Shown piece by piece: positions 1-10,681 of a DNA stretch of 64,000 nt; the first letter of the stretch is position 1, and every line of letters starts with the position of its first letter. The translations under genes were made by a program, and so were the position numbers. The notes beneath the pieces were generated by a model. The model was not told the origin of the DNA, searched no databases, and saw only the letters and a program-made list of their open reading frames with translations. The DNA is from Sclerotinia nivalis (Eukaryota > Ascomycota > Leotiomycetes > Helotiales > Sclerotiniaceae). Location of the stretch: assembly GCA_029531795.1 (NCBI GenBank), contig JAPEIS010000006.1, positions 2,728,001 through 2,792,000 of the forward strand. Reading direction: 5' to 3'.

Positions 1-243
1 TTACATAATCTTCGAACCGTGACAATTAATATTACTTTCAAATACTTTAAAAAAAACTTTTCAATAAAGGATCTATTCATTATAAGGTTTCTTAGCAGTC
101 TTTTCAACTTTTCAAACAAATCTACGAATGATAACAATAATCCTACATCTATCATTTCTTTCGTTAATATTATTGATGTTTTTATTGCTACAATTATTGT
201 TGATAATTCTTCTATTACTCTTGCTTATAAGAAGTATATCATT

Positions 244-840
244 TCAAAACCCTTCGATAAAAACCCTTTTCCCCAATAATCTATTTATAAAATCATATCC
301 CCAACCAACGAAGAGATTCCTTTCTTCAGGATTATCGAATATATTCAAGATTATTCCGATATATCTGTTATTGACATAGCCTGTATGATCGATATAACGA
401 AAACCCAAACTGTTCAATTTGATATTAATTTCGAAGATTTCGTTTATTGTTTTCATATATTCGTCTTCATCATGACTCAAATTCAATACTTTGAAGACAT
501 TACAAATACCCTTCCTGTGGAAAGTCCCACTTCAGAAGTTACATTTTCATCATGGCCAAATTCTGTATGTTCTGGGAGAAGAGATGGTTATACTCATTTA
601 GTGGCCTTTTTGCGAGTCCCCTAAGTAATCTAAAAAGAGCTCTTGTTTCCAATTATCACGGACAATTATGTCAATATTCATGATAATTGTCACGCCGATC
701 TTTCCATTGGAGTCGATGGATTTGCAATGGACATTATTAATGATTCTGAAAGTAATGATGAAATCAGCTCCTGGAGAAGTTTTATCATCTCGAGATACTC
801 TTTCATAGTACTTAATTAGTAACTTTCTTTTCTTATTCAT
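244..840 (-). pseudogene. Uncharacterised coding-like relic (two short reading frames)
   Basis: I do not recognise this. On the minus strand an ATG at 840 opens an 80-residue frame ending at 598 (start MNKKRKLLIKYYERVS, end YLGDSQKGH). A second frame of about 80 residues at 486-244 contains SLGFRYIDHTGYVNNRYIG and GWGYDFINRL. Both read like globular protein rather than low-complexity noise, but the roughly 110 bases between them are broken in all three frames and I found no convincing GT..AG intron that joins them. It lies less than 100 bp beyond the 3' end of the sulfide:quinone oxidoreductase gene, on the same strand. It may be a decayed or mis-spliced small gene, or chance. Confidence 0.2.
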
Positions 841-933
841 AAATATAATCAAGTAGCAGACAAAGATCAATCAATGGAGTTTTGGAACGATAAAATTAAA
901 AATATGAGTAAACTGGCTTCGAAGGTAGCGCAC

Positions 934-2274
934 TTATCTAATCCAACCCTTCGGTCCTCCCCAAGTACCCTTCACCATGTATTTCCCATAAACCCATGGG
1001 AAGAAATCTTTCTTTAAATAATAAAACTCCCTTCGGGGAATGGCTTGATCAATGCCGAGCCATTTATTGAATGTCTCTTTCGGAACTCCACCGTATTTAA
1101 ACTCTGCAAGGAGTACCTTTCCATATTCAGTCAAGAGTGGACATGATGTATAACCATCATAAACCTCTTCCGGCTCTTTACCATCGATAGCCAAGAGTAA
1201 GTTACGAACCAGAACTGGCGCCTCTGCAGTAATCGCCGCAATTGTTTTCGAGGTTGGTAAACTTGAAGCATCACCAGCAGACCAGACATTCTGGTACTTC
1301 ACATGGCGCGTAGTTCCCTCGTCAACGTTGACATAACCAGCATCATTTGCGAGTACACTGTTCTTAACAAAGTCATGGGGTCGGTTTTTTGGTGCCACGT
1401 GCAAAAGATCAAAGTCCCTCCTAACCTGACCTTGTCCATCCGTACGAGTAAAAGTGGCCACGTTGCCATCGATGGCAGTGAGGTCGTGCTGAAACAATCC
1501 TTCAACGGACCTTTCTTTTCTCAATTCCTCAAGCTTGGCACTATATTTAGGTACACCAAACATTGTTGGTAGACCGGTTGCGAAAGTGATGTTTATCGCC
1601 GAACCAGAAGGATTCTTAACATCATATAAACCTGCACGTTTCCAATGATCCAATGCAAGCCACATAATCTTCTGTGGTGCACCCGCACATTTGATAACAC
1701 CGGCTGGTTGAGTGAAAATAGCTTTTCCCTTTTGGAGTTTTTTTATTGTGCCAAAGACCTTGTCACAATGATCGTAATTGTATATGGAGGACACAAGAGA
1801 GTCTGGGTTGTCAAGAGCCTCGGACAACCCCTTCACGCTTCCAACGTCAACCGTGATGCCTGGAGCGACAACGAGTTGCTCGTAATTCACTTTATCTCCG
1901 TTTTTCAATGTGAGAGAATTATCATCTGGAGAAAACCCATTCACGCCAGTATTATAAAATCTAAGTTTCGGGTCAATCAAGCCTTTCAGAGGTTTTCGGA
2001 GACTCTCCTTTGTCTTGAGACCACCTCCAACAAGAGTCCATCCGGGCTGATAGTGATGCCACGTGGCAGGGTCGATGACAGCAATATCATCTTGGTGGAA
2101 GTTCCCTTGCCTTAGGAGCTGATGACTGATACAAAGACCAGCAGAGCCGCCACCCACTACAACAATCTTGTGATTTCTATTGTGACCAACTACGGGTGAT
2201 ACGGTCGCAAAACTTCGGACTGTCCGGACAAGTTGTGCCCTGGCGATAGAACGTTTAGGCATTGTCATTATCAT
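934..2274 (-). CDS. Sulfide:quinone oxidoreductase, mitochondrial
   Basis: A single-exon gene of 446 aa that fits the SQR/HMT2 family of FAD disulfide oxidoreductases. These oxidise sulfide at the mitochondrial inner membrane and pass electrons to ubiquinone, which detoxifies H2S. Residues 5-35 are basic and free of acidic residues (PKRSIARAQLVRTVRSFA), as in a matrix-targeting peptide. The FAD Rossmann motif VVVGGGSAG is at about 38-46 and the second FAD contact WSAGDASSLP at 331-340. The two redox cysteines of the eukaryotic type are in IKCAGAPQK (C196) and YTSCPLLTEYG (C378). The C-terminus is short and ends KGTWGGPKGWIR. Three in-frame ATGs (codons 1, 3 and 5) lie together at the start; the third best matches a targeting-peptide start. 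Length and motif order are complete, so it is probably functional. It is the only clear gene left of the transposon block. Confidence 0.93.
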   Translation of the reverse strand: MIMTMPKRSIARAQLVRTVRSFATVSPVVGHNRNHKIVVVGGGSAGLCISHQLLRQGNFHQDDIAVIDPATWHHYQPGWTLVGGGLKTKESLRKPLKGLIDPKLRFYNTGVNGFSPDDNSLTLKNGDKVNYEQLVVAPGITVDVGSVKGLSEALDNPDSLVSSIYNYDHCDKVFGTIKKLQKGKAIFTQPAGVIKCAGAPQKIMWLALDHWKRAGLYDVKNPSGSAINITFATGLPTMFGVPKYSAKLEELRKERSVEGLFQHDLTAIDGNVATFTRTDGQGQVRRDFDLLHVAPKNRPHDFVKNSVLANDAGYVNVDEGTTRHVKYQNVWSAGDASSLPTSKTIAAITAEAPVLVRNLLLAIDGKEPEEVYDGYTSCPLLTEYGKVLLAEFKYGGVPKETFNKWLGIDQAIPRREFYYLKKDFFPWVYGKYMVKGTWGGPKGWIR

Positions 2275-5200
2275 GTTGCCGTAAGATCCTTTTGAGTCGC
2301 AAATAGAAGACTGAAGGTGGTACCTTATGGTTAGGACAAGGAATGCTCTTGTGGTTGAACTTGCTGAAAGGATTTTTTTGGTATGGAGGCTGATTATTCA
2401 ACATCATTAGTCATCAAACGATCACGCCATCGTGACAATACCTTCATCATTAACTTATGATTAGTGTTATAATATTGTTATAATCTTTCAAAGTTTCTAA
2501 TTCCATTTCCGCCTTTGTTGTTTCGACTCGATATATACTCATATTTATACACATTTTGAAGTTTAAAGCTTTTTCAAGACCAAGTTTCGAGCTTCTCTCC
2601 AAAATTCCAAATGAGTTTGACCATTGACATCAGAAGCTACTCATACAAAAAGAGGTATCTTTATTGCCACGAGAGGATTTACAATCTGAAAAACGAGGTA
2701 AAATTTCAATTAGCTATCATATGACTATTTTAAAGGAATAATATAATCATGGTCCTTAGATTTGTGGGAGATGGTATAATATATTATCATGTTTCTGCAG
2801 AAAAATCAACATTCCTGTCAACCCCTAGAAACCACAGGTTTACAGGGTCCAATGAAAACAAGACATGCCAAACGGATAAAAAGTTACTTTCGAATTCTTT
2901 TGTTCCATGTAACGGGCAAACCAGTCTTGCCTACTCCATGGCGTCAGCCAGCCAACATGGTACCAACGTAAAGAACAAGAAAGTGTTAGTATTAGCTTTA
3001 TGACCAACTCAGATGCATAAAAAGCTCTCACTTACCTATGTTCTAATGTCACAATCTGGTTAGTCAAGCTATTGCTTCCTACTGTCGCTTTGTCGTTCAT
3101 GCCACCAGAAAAATATCATAGAACTTACCTGTGCAAGCAACACCATAGCCTCAGTAATATAGACAAAATAACAATCTGCTTTGACCGAGGGGCATGTCAA
3201 GCTGGTCCATAATGCTTCTGCTGGGTGGCTATATTTTACCAGATCATACGAGAAGAGTTTGAGAAAGGAGACTCTGAGGATCGGGAGCTGATATTGACCG
3301 CGCACGGAAAAGCAGTGCCATATGTATGAGTTGGATGTAGTTGTGTTCTAATAATTTATAGCGCCTGATATGAAGTGATTCTAATCGCCCTCGGTTGTCC
3401 GACCTACCTCTCTAGCTCGGAGTGCAAAATATATGCACCCCGAGGCCATTAAGAAATCTCAACTCACCATGGATTGAATGGGAGTAAGCACCAGTTCGAT
3501 GAATAAGCACTCACGATCCAACTAGGAAAAATGTCCTTGGGAAAGGCAAGATGAATCAATCAATCATCACGACTCTGTAACAGAGATGAAGTCGGGGTTC
3601 CTAACCAAGCGCCTTCTGGTTAATGATGGTTAAGCAGTTTTCAAAATCCACAGTATAAAGAACCTCATTTGGTTTACCGTCTCCTGAGGCTAAATAAGAG
3701 AATATCTGGGGAAGTGACTCTGCTACCTAGTTTCTTATAAAAAAAATCAGGATTTGTGGCAGCCACTAAGCAATCCGACAGTGGTAGGAAGAAACATCTC
3801 TGAGGCCTTTGGATATGTTAGGTGTATTGCAAGAATCACCATTTGGATTTAGTGACCTTTTAAAATTCTCGTACCCCGCTACGATGCTTTTCCAATTCAA
3901 GACTAAGAGAGGTGTAACAAGAAAACTATAATAACATAAAGCTTAACATAAGATTCAACACCGTGTGCAAACATGACAATAACCATACTACAAAGTGAAG
4001 ACGCAAACCTTGTCCCACGATATCTCAGTGGGAAAAGCTCAAGCACCAGTTTTTCTGGAAAGATATTATTGCTAGCTGGGGATATGATTTCGCACTCGAG
4101 ATCAAAAATGAATGAAATATCAATACGTTGGGCAAAGTTCATTCGCGTCTGCTTCAACACCCATAAACCTTTCTTGTCATTTCAACCACATACGACAAAT
4201 GTAAACCTTTCTCTACAGTTGAACGACAACCATTCCATGAGAATCATCTGCCCCATGCTTTTGTTTGCGTCGGACCCAGTAGGAAAACGCGTATCGCCTT
4301 CCCGGCGACATAGCAACCTTACCTCCTGCGATTCCCACAAAACGGCTGTCGGGCGGGAAGGATTGTCACAGCTTAGCCCGTTTATGCCTACCAGAAAGAC
4401 CTTGCAAAAATACCTGAGCGACCCCGTACACAATCGCAAGAATATCCCTCAAATAAGATCTATCGTTGGTGCACTATTCCGTTGTAACAATTCCTCCATC
4501 CTCAATTGATATTCTGTCGTGTAGGTAGAAAGGTAATGATGCGATTATTTTGGCGTAGTTGCAATGGCAGATACTTCCAAAAGGTACTAGGCAAATCGCT
4601 ATTCTCGAGATGGCTCTTTGGATACCCCAATGACTAGCAGACGAATTCGCATCGCAGAATCTGAACCTTCCTCTCCATTATTAAAATATGAGTGTATGAC
4701 TCGGCGTTGCTATTCCAAAATGTCTAAATCTTCGTGGTGGATCGTAATTCGATGGACTAAAGATTCGCAATGTTGGAAGTTGATCGATCTTGAGGGGAGG
4801 ATGACAATGCAGAATGCAGACCTTGTATTTCGTTGCCTCGTCGTGGAAAACATAATCTTACAATAAGGAACTGCCAGTCAGAGAACACAAGGCGCCGCGC
4901 AGATATGGTTGGCACCCTAAATCGTACTGGGCATAGATTTGGAGGATTTTACTGTGTACGTAAAAAAAAAGATATGGTTTCTGGCGTCAGACAGCAATAA
5001 GCGACGAAAGGCATTCAAACTCCACTGCTCAACTCCGTACCCCAACCACGGTATGCGCCAATGAAGTATGTTATTGCACCATGTTATTGCACCAAATAGG
5101 TTAGGGCCCGAAGCGCAGAACTCTCTTCGATTTTATATTTTGCTGAACATACTCACACCATCGTCGCACTCGGACGTATCAAGCAAGCATCTGCGACCAA

Positions 5201-5413
5201 GCGTGCGGTCATACATCGAAGACGAACGCAATAGAATGGAGCACAGCAAATCAAACCATACTCTTGGAAGTGCATCTTCCCATCCGTTGTTTCAACGGAG
5301 GAATGAGATGATAAGGCACAGTGCATGAGAACCGCCGTTTCGTCGTACATGTCAAAAATATAACATGACAAAAGAAAGGGCAGCATGTTGGATCAGTCTT
5401 CGGTGAATGTATC
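2275..5413. other. Intergenic, no supportable gene
   Basis: About 3.1 kb with base composition like the host genes on the right. All frames are short. The longest (3973-4509 plus, 178 codons) has no recognisable domain, and a minus-strand stretch at 3903-4160 only faintly resembles a transporter motif. I see no convincing intron-linked gene. The first half (2275-2700) is presumably the promoter side of the sulfide:quinone oxidoreductase gene. Confidence 0.5.
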
Positions 5414-5590
5414 TGTTCCGGGGCATTGGCCAATATGGGGATTCGCCAATCAACTACGTTGATTGGTAAATGAGCTAGTTTATTGGCCAATAAACTGCAT
5501 TTTTGAATGAACTAGCTCATTGCCCAATGCACCTAGTTCAGGTAATAATGAGGTTATTCACAAATGGGCTAGGATATTCACGAATGAACT
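5414..5590 (+). repeat. Left terminal inverted repeat of the Ginger-like element
   Basis: Pairs with 8136-8300 in inverted orientation. It is identical over long stretches, for example CATTGCCCAATGCACCTAGT and CAGGTAATAATGAGG. The left copy carries about 20 extra bases near 5455-5475. It is built from short palindromes such as TTTATTGGCCAATAAA and from repeated CTAGTTC/GAACTAG boxes, possible transposase-binding sites. Confidence 0.9.
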
Positions 5591-5616
5591 ACGTTCATAC
5601 AAAAATAAATTATTCA

Positions 5617-5650
5617 ATATACTAGTTCATTCGCAAATGAACTAGTATAT
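5617..5650. repeat. Perfect 15-bp-arm palindrome (hairpin)
   Basis: The arm containing ATACTAGTTCATT and its exact complement AATGAACTAGTAT are separated by the loop CGCA. It sits between the left terminal inverted repeat and the stop codon of the integrase gene (5668). It could be a 3'-end or terminator-like structure of that gene, or another transposase-binding box, since it uses the same CTAGTTCATT motif as the terminal repeats. Confidence 0.8.
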
Positions 5651-5667
5651 ATACTAATATTACCCCT

Positions 5668-8030
5668 CTATATATCAACTCGCTGTCGCTTGTTCCTCCT
5701 ATGTAGAGGTGAAGCTACAATCTTATCGTTGCCTCCATTTTCAATCTCGTTGTCGCCACTATCAACCTCATTATCATCCTTTTCCTTTAATAACAATGTC
5801 TTTTCCGTCCTTAATGATAAACTAGCAAGAAAACCACAATCAAAATCATTATCTGCGTGGCAATAAACTGAACATTTTTGCTTATTCTTGAAGCAATTGC
5901 ATCGATTTGTATGACATTTAATCTTACATTTACAGGAGATAGGGATTCTCACTGCTGTTGATGCTTTTTTAGCTACAGTGCTTAAAAGAATAGGAGTGCT
6001 AGGGCCATTAATGGTAGTACCATTAGCGATAGAGGGGGGTACTTCATTAAGCTTTCGAGTAAGGATTAAAGCTTTCAAAATACTATATTCAATCTGAATC
6101 CGGTACTTATAAAAGTGTTCTTGTGCAATAATTTGAGCATATATCCTCTTATTATCAGTATTGACCCTAGTACCTTTAAGCATAGCCAATGCAACTATAT
6201 CACCTTGAGCAAATTCGTTGATTTGATGGTTTTTTGCATATTTTGCACTCATTCGATCTCGACTTTTGATAGTTTCAAGTCGAATACGTTGAAGAATAAG
6301 ATCCGTAATACCTTTTAAAGATTCCTTGCGAATAGCTTCGTTTTGAAAAGGAATATCGGATTGGAGATCGGCTTGAAAGTCCTCTGGAATAAGAGTAACA
6401 ACCTTCAATAGCGGAATTGAGTGCAGGATAATGAGATAGCTAGGCCATTGAAAAACGCTACCAGAATAGAGTTGAGAGAGGTTTATAGCCCTATCCTCTG
6501 GATCCTCGTAATCAAGCTATCCACCAGGAATCGGTTTTAAGGTCTCTATAGTACTTATATCTTTCAAAAAAAGAAGGTCATGCATTGGAAGAACCTCTTT
6601 AAAATGGAATTGTTTTCCTGGGAATTTGGTCGCCGTTGCAATAATGCGTCCCTTTTTAAATCGAGAATCCAAGAAAGGTTTTGCTAAAATATCGAATAAT
6701 TGATCTGTATTGCCTTTCGATATAGGTAAATTTGCTTTTGAAGGTGATATCGAAGGTATCGAAGGTAATGATGGACTTATTGAAGGAGATGTAGGTAATA
6801 TGGTGGTTGAAATAGCTAAGACAGCTTCGGAATCGAGGTTCTTTTCAGACAAAAACCCTCCCCCCTCACATTCAATACCTGTCTCCAATAGTCTTTCCTC
6901 AGAATTTAACTATTTAGGAGGTATACGATCTCTAAAAACCACCTTCCAAGGGCAAGCCTTGATACCGGAATGGTACTGCTTGTTGATCGACATCGATATT
7001 TCCGGTAAAGCCCGTACCCATTCAACCGAATTATTATCAACTTTCCATGCGGCTAGCTTCGTTTCCACCACTCCATTTGCTTGCTCTACAAGCCCTTGCA
7101 CTTGAGGGGTTCGAGGAGCTCCATTTATAAATTTGATACCATATTTGCGAAGTAAAATTAGGACCGCACCTGCAAAATGTCACGATTAGTATGGTAACTC
7201 AGACATGTCACGATTTGTATGGTAGGTGTGATATCCTTTCAAAAAAAGAAAATAAAGAAAGGGATTTAGCCTGCTTGGGTAAGCATAATGAAAAGAATCG
7301 TACCTTTAAACTCCTTCCCATTATCACATTGAAGAATAGCTATTGAATAAAAAGCCATTATAAAAATAGAGAGGCAATTTGTAATACCCTCGGCGTGCTT
7401 GCTTTTTAAAGCATATAACTGTGTGTACTTGCTGTAATAGTCTTTAATATACAATATCCAAGCATATTTACTATCTGGAGAATGTCTTTGATCAATAAGA
7501 TCAACCTGAACTCTCTCCCAAACCTAAGAAACCTCAATTAACTGTAAAGGCTTTTTTGAGGTCTGTACTCTATTCAGAGTACAATAGCGACAGTGCCATG
7601 CAATCCAACCGTATTCTTTATTATTGATACTATGATATTCTGAACTAACCTCATAATAAAGCTTATCCCGGCCACAGTGATTCAATCGAAGATGTGCTGA
7701 TTTAATAATATCAAAAGCCTCATTATTAGGTACAGCGTATCGAGCAGGGTATCGTCCATAGGCTTTTCGGAATAGTCGACTATTTTGAAGCTCATATTTT
7801 TGATTAGCAGCGAATTTAATATTTCGCTCTGTTTGATTTGGAGCTTTGAGGGTAGGATCTTCAAGGTAAACCTTCATTTTATACCATACATAAGGTTCTA
7901 ACCGTTCTTTGGATTTATAATCTATACCATTGATCATATCTTTGAATTCCATTCGAATATTTTCAGGAAAGGACTCGAAACCAGGATTGGTGGAAGCATT
8001 TTGCTCTTGGAAAGTGATGTTTTCTGACAT
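5668..8030 (-). pseudogene. Gypsy-like integrase/transposase with CXC domain (interrupted by three TAG codons)
   Basis: Starts at ATG 8030 (MSENITFQEQ). In order: a zinc-binding HHCC module (HLRLNH then CRYC, about 7590-7690); a DDE core with the first Asp in VDLIDQR (about 7480), the second in QCDNGKEFKG (about 7310) and the Glu near GLVEQANGVVE (about 7070-7100); a basic GPY/F-like region around EFAQGDIVALAMLKG (about 6180); and a Cys-rich CXC (tesmin-like) module from CKCKIKC to KCSVYCH (about 5870-5930), then an acidic and basic tail ending RRNKRQRVDI. The reading frame stays the same throughout if a 101-bp intron-like segment (7170-7270) is removed. It is broken only by three TAG codons, at about 7521, 6907 and 6517. 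CAG to TAG is a typical RIP change. As it stands the copy is probably dead. Family role: cuts and joins element ends. Confidence 0.8.
7170..7270 (-). other. Intron-like segment with a GC donor inside the integrase gene
   Basis: Read on the minus strand, the segment begins GCTAAATCC and ends TTTTGCAG. It has a branch-like TACTAAT about 16 bases before the end. It is 101 bp long, so removing it restores the frame between QCDNGKEFKG..TQA and the following GAVLILLRKYG. It contains two direct copies of TGTCACGATTNGTATGGTA about 30 bp apart. The first dinucleotide is GC, not GT, after an exon ending AAGCAG. Either it is a GC-AG intron or the donor has mutated. Confidence 0.55.
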
Positions 8031-8135
8031 TTTGAATGAATAAATGAATAAATTATCTTGTAAAAGGTATGAAACGATTGTAGAATATCAATTGAATAGA
8101 AAGAATGCAGAGAATAATGATATATTATGGTGTGG

Positions 8136-8300
8136 CGGGTCTTAGGGTATTTACGAATGAACTAGCCCATTTGCGAATAGCCTCATTATTACCTGAACTA
8201 GGTGCATTGGGCAATGAGCTAGTTCATTCAAAAATGTAGTTTATTGGCCAATGCACTACGTTGATTGGCGAATCCCGAAATTGGCCAATGCCCCGGAACA
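8136..8300 (-). repeat. Right terminal inverted repeat of the Ginger-like element
   Basis: Reverse complement of the left end. It ends in CCCCGGAACA followed by the TATC duplication at 8301. The match fades inward of about 8140 (toward GTGTGGCGGGTCTTAGGG). Confidence 0.9.
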
Positions 8301-8349
8301 TATCTTCTCGCACGTTCTTGATTCAACTTCAATTATTTGAGATAGCATA

Positions 8350-8393
8350 GTAACCGATATCCCTACATCATGCACGACCCCATATCTTACACG
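8350..8393 (+). repeat. Left inverted repeat of the Fot1/pogo-type element
   Basis: Matches the reverse complement of 28897-28940 at all but about five positions; most of the differences are C/T or G/A transitions. The outer end reads GTAACCGATATCCCTACATC. Confidence 0.8.
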
Positions 8394-8559
8394 CCCTCTA
8401 TATTACAACTACGATCACTTCAAAATTCGATATTAATTATAATTTATAAGATATAAAACTACAATATCTTTTAATATATGAAAAGATATAATATTATCCA
8501 ATAAAATCAAAAAATCTTTATTTTATCAATGTCAACGAAATCTTGATATATCATTTGAC

Positions 8560-10202
8560 CCTTAAATATAATACCCCTCTTTCTTTTTCCATTATTAATT
8601 TATCAATTTTTATAATATTATAATCCTTTATAGTTTCCTTAGATATTAAATCTATAATATAAAAACGTTTTGAAATCATTTAAACTCTTTTAATAAAAAG
8701 TATTAATGATTTTCAAACTCTTTTCATTCTTTTTTTAATATTATATACAATTTGACGATCAATCTCTTTTTGTATTACTTTTTTTTTAATCGTTTTATCT
8801 CTTTGTTTCTTTTCAATTTTCTTTTTAGCTTTTTTTTTATTTTTTAATTTCCTTTTTTTATTCAATAATTAATGCTTTAATCGATTGATAGATTTTAATT
8901 CTTTCAATTTGCAAAAAGGAGTATAAAAAAGTGTTAAGATCACATAGGCAAAGAATCAATTAGTCGTAAAACCGTAGCCCAAACTTTTCATTACCCTTTC
9001 TAATCATGAATAAACTATTACTTTTAAGTTCAATCAATAAAGAGATATTAGAACGCCTATAGTTCGCCACCATTCCTGTCCTTTCATAAGCAATACAAAG
9101 AAGCTTGTTTACTAAACATTCCAAACTGATCGATGACGTTCCTACGCTGATGATTCGAAATGAGAACGCCTCCGTTTAGGTTTCTTGTTTTGACGAAACT
9201 GTTGCGTGATCGTAACAAAAAGTATTCTAATTTTTCTCCCCTACAAAATTTAAATGTTTAAAATGAATTCTTTTCTTCTTTTCGATCTTCAGAATTTCTT
9301 CTAGATTTTTTATTTTATACAATTGAATATTAATATTAATTGTATTTGTAAATACAGTTTTAAAAAGCTTTTGAATGATATCGGGATCCTATTTAAAGCG
9401 AAACTCTAATTTGAAATAACGAAAAGTTTTAGTTGTATATAATATCTTTATTTTATTTCTTGTAAGTTATATCAATGTAGATAATATAAAAACTCTTTTA
9501 GATTCGATATTATAAATAATAATATTCTTATTTATAAAATAAATACTTACTTTTTCGAAAGATTTCAGAATATTATAAATAATAACAGATTGAACCCAAA
9601 TTACTTTAAATATCATTCAAAAGTTATATTTCGATATTTCAATGATACCCCTACTTTTATATATCAGATTGTTGAATTCTATATTATAATTCATCGAAAG
9701 AAAAAGAAAATAGTCTATATTAAGAGATTATAATCGATATATAAAATGAGAAAGAAAAATCAACAAAATGATTTTCAATTCATCATATTTCGATATAAAT
9801 TCTATATTCACATAATTAGAATAACCATCTATAATCAATAGATAATATCCTTTCTCTACTTTTGAACAAATATAATATTAAAAGACCTTAATAAACTAAA
9901 TAAAACCGAATACATTTGATAACTATCTATTATTTGAAATTCCGAAATAAATCTAATCCTTTACTTTTATCTTATCAATCTATATATCTTATAGATCTCT
10001 AGATTCCCTTTTATAAATTAAAATAAAAAAAAATAGCTATTCCATCAATATATATATATATTAAAAGGATAATAAACTCTCTCGATTTATTCTATTTAAC
10101 TTTTATAATTCTACTACAATTATATATACTAGTATTTATTATCCTTTTTATAATTTTTCCCAAATCAATAAGAAAGTCTTTTTCGTCTCAATTGTATATA
10201 TT
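8560..10202 (-). pseudogene. Pogo/Fot1 transposase relic, DDE core and C-terminal part
   Basis: On the minus strand the piece next to 10202 reads DEKDFLIDLGKIIKRI (about 10150-10190), matching the first-Asp motif DE(T/K)GF of pogo-type transposases. Further on, DGYSNYVNIEF (about 9800-9830) corresponds to the LDGHxSH motif with the second Asp, followed by a degraded HSTHxLQPLD region (HFIYRLQSLNIDYF, about 9710-9750). A Lys-rich C-terminal stretch follows at about 8760-8870. There are stops in every frame and extreme A+T. The remaining sequence to 8394 holds nothing else I can identify. Confidence 0.65.
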
Positions 10203-10415
10203 TGTCACGGGGTCCCCGTATATGGTATACGGAGACCGCTCGGGTTCCGACCCATAGGAGTCGGACCTCGGATAAGTGTAGGCTAGCCCCGGTCGGGGCT
10301 AGTGTTACACATAAATGTATTTAAGGAATCGTTCTTTTTATAGAAATGTAGTTTTTCGAGCTACATCTTATTAATAAAAGTGATTCCTATTATCCTATCT
10401 GTTGCTTTTGTGATA
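10203..10415 (+). repeat. 5' LTR of element A
   Basis: 213 bp, starting TGTCACGGGGTCCCCGT and ending CTTTTGTGATA, an imperfect TGTCAC/GTGACA terminal inverted repeat. It is the least mutated LTR at its start. It contains a GC-rich hairpin at 10276-10310 with core CTAGCCCCGGTCGGGGCTAG. I see no canonical TGG-type primer-binding site just after it. Confidence 0.95.
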
Positions 10416-10681
10416 CTATGTAGTTTCTATCTATCTGTACCGATACTTCTACGATACCGTTCTGTTCGTATTTGTCTAGCCAGCCCGGCTCTTTTGAAGA
10501 ATTCGTTACTGTTGTAATTAGCGATATCGCGATCTGGTATTATTATCTCATCTTTCTTTACGATTATAGTATAAAAGTGGAGGCAGAGGTAATCGATCTG
10601 TAATCTGTAGTTCAAAAGTTTATTCTCGATCTGCAAATCGAGAAAACCGTATTTATATAATGGAAGGAGGAGAACAATGGA

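Larger units (their letters stand above)
5414..8300 (-). mobile_element. Ginger-like DNA transposon with long terminal inverted repeats
   Basis: The element runs from TGTTCCGGGGCATTGGCCAA at 5414 to the reverse complement of the same 20-mer ending at 8300. Both flanks carry TATC (5410-5413 and 8301-8304), a 4-bp target duplication. The inverted repeats continue inward for about 165-185 bp, with one indel of about 20 bp near the outer end. Inside is one minus-strand gene with an HHCC zinc-binding module, a retrovirus-like DDE core and a Cys-rich tail. TIRs, a 4-bp duplication, TG..CA ends and a Gypsy-type integrase without reverse transcriptase are the published hallmarks of Ginger elements (Ginger/TDD group). 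That class assignment is an inference from structure; no search was run. There are no LTRs and no RT, RNase H or gag. Confidence 0.85.

Noticed and set aside
1303..2115. Plus-strand frames inside the sulfide:quinone oxidoreductase gene
   Set aside because: Antisense shadows of a clear coding gene.
3903..4160. Minus-strand stretch with ELFPLRYRGT resembling a sugar-transporter loop motif
   Set aside because: Only this one short match; no membrane segments or other family blocks on either side.
3973..4509. 178-codon plus-strand frame
   Set aside because: No domain, no signal, no introns and no neighbouring coding pieces.
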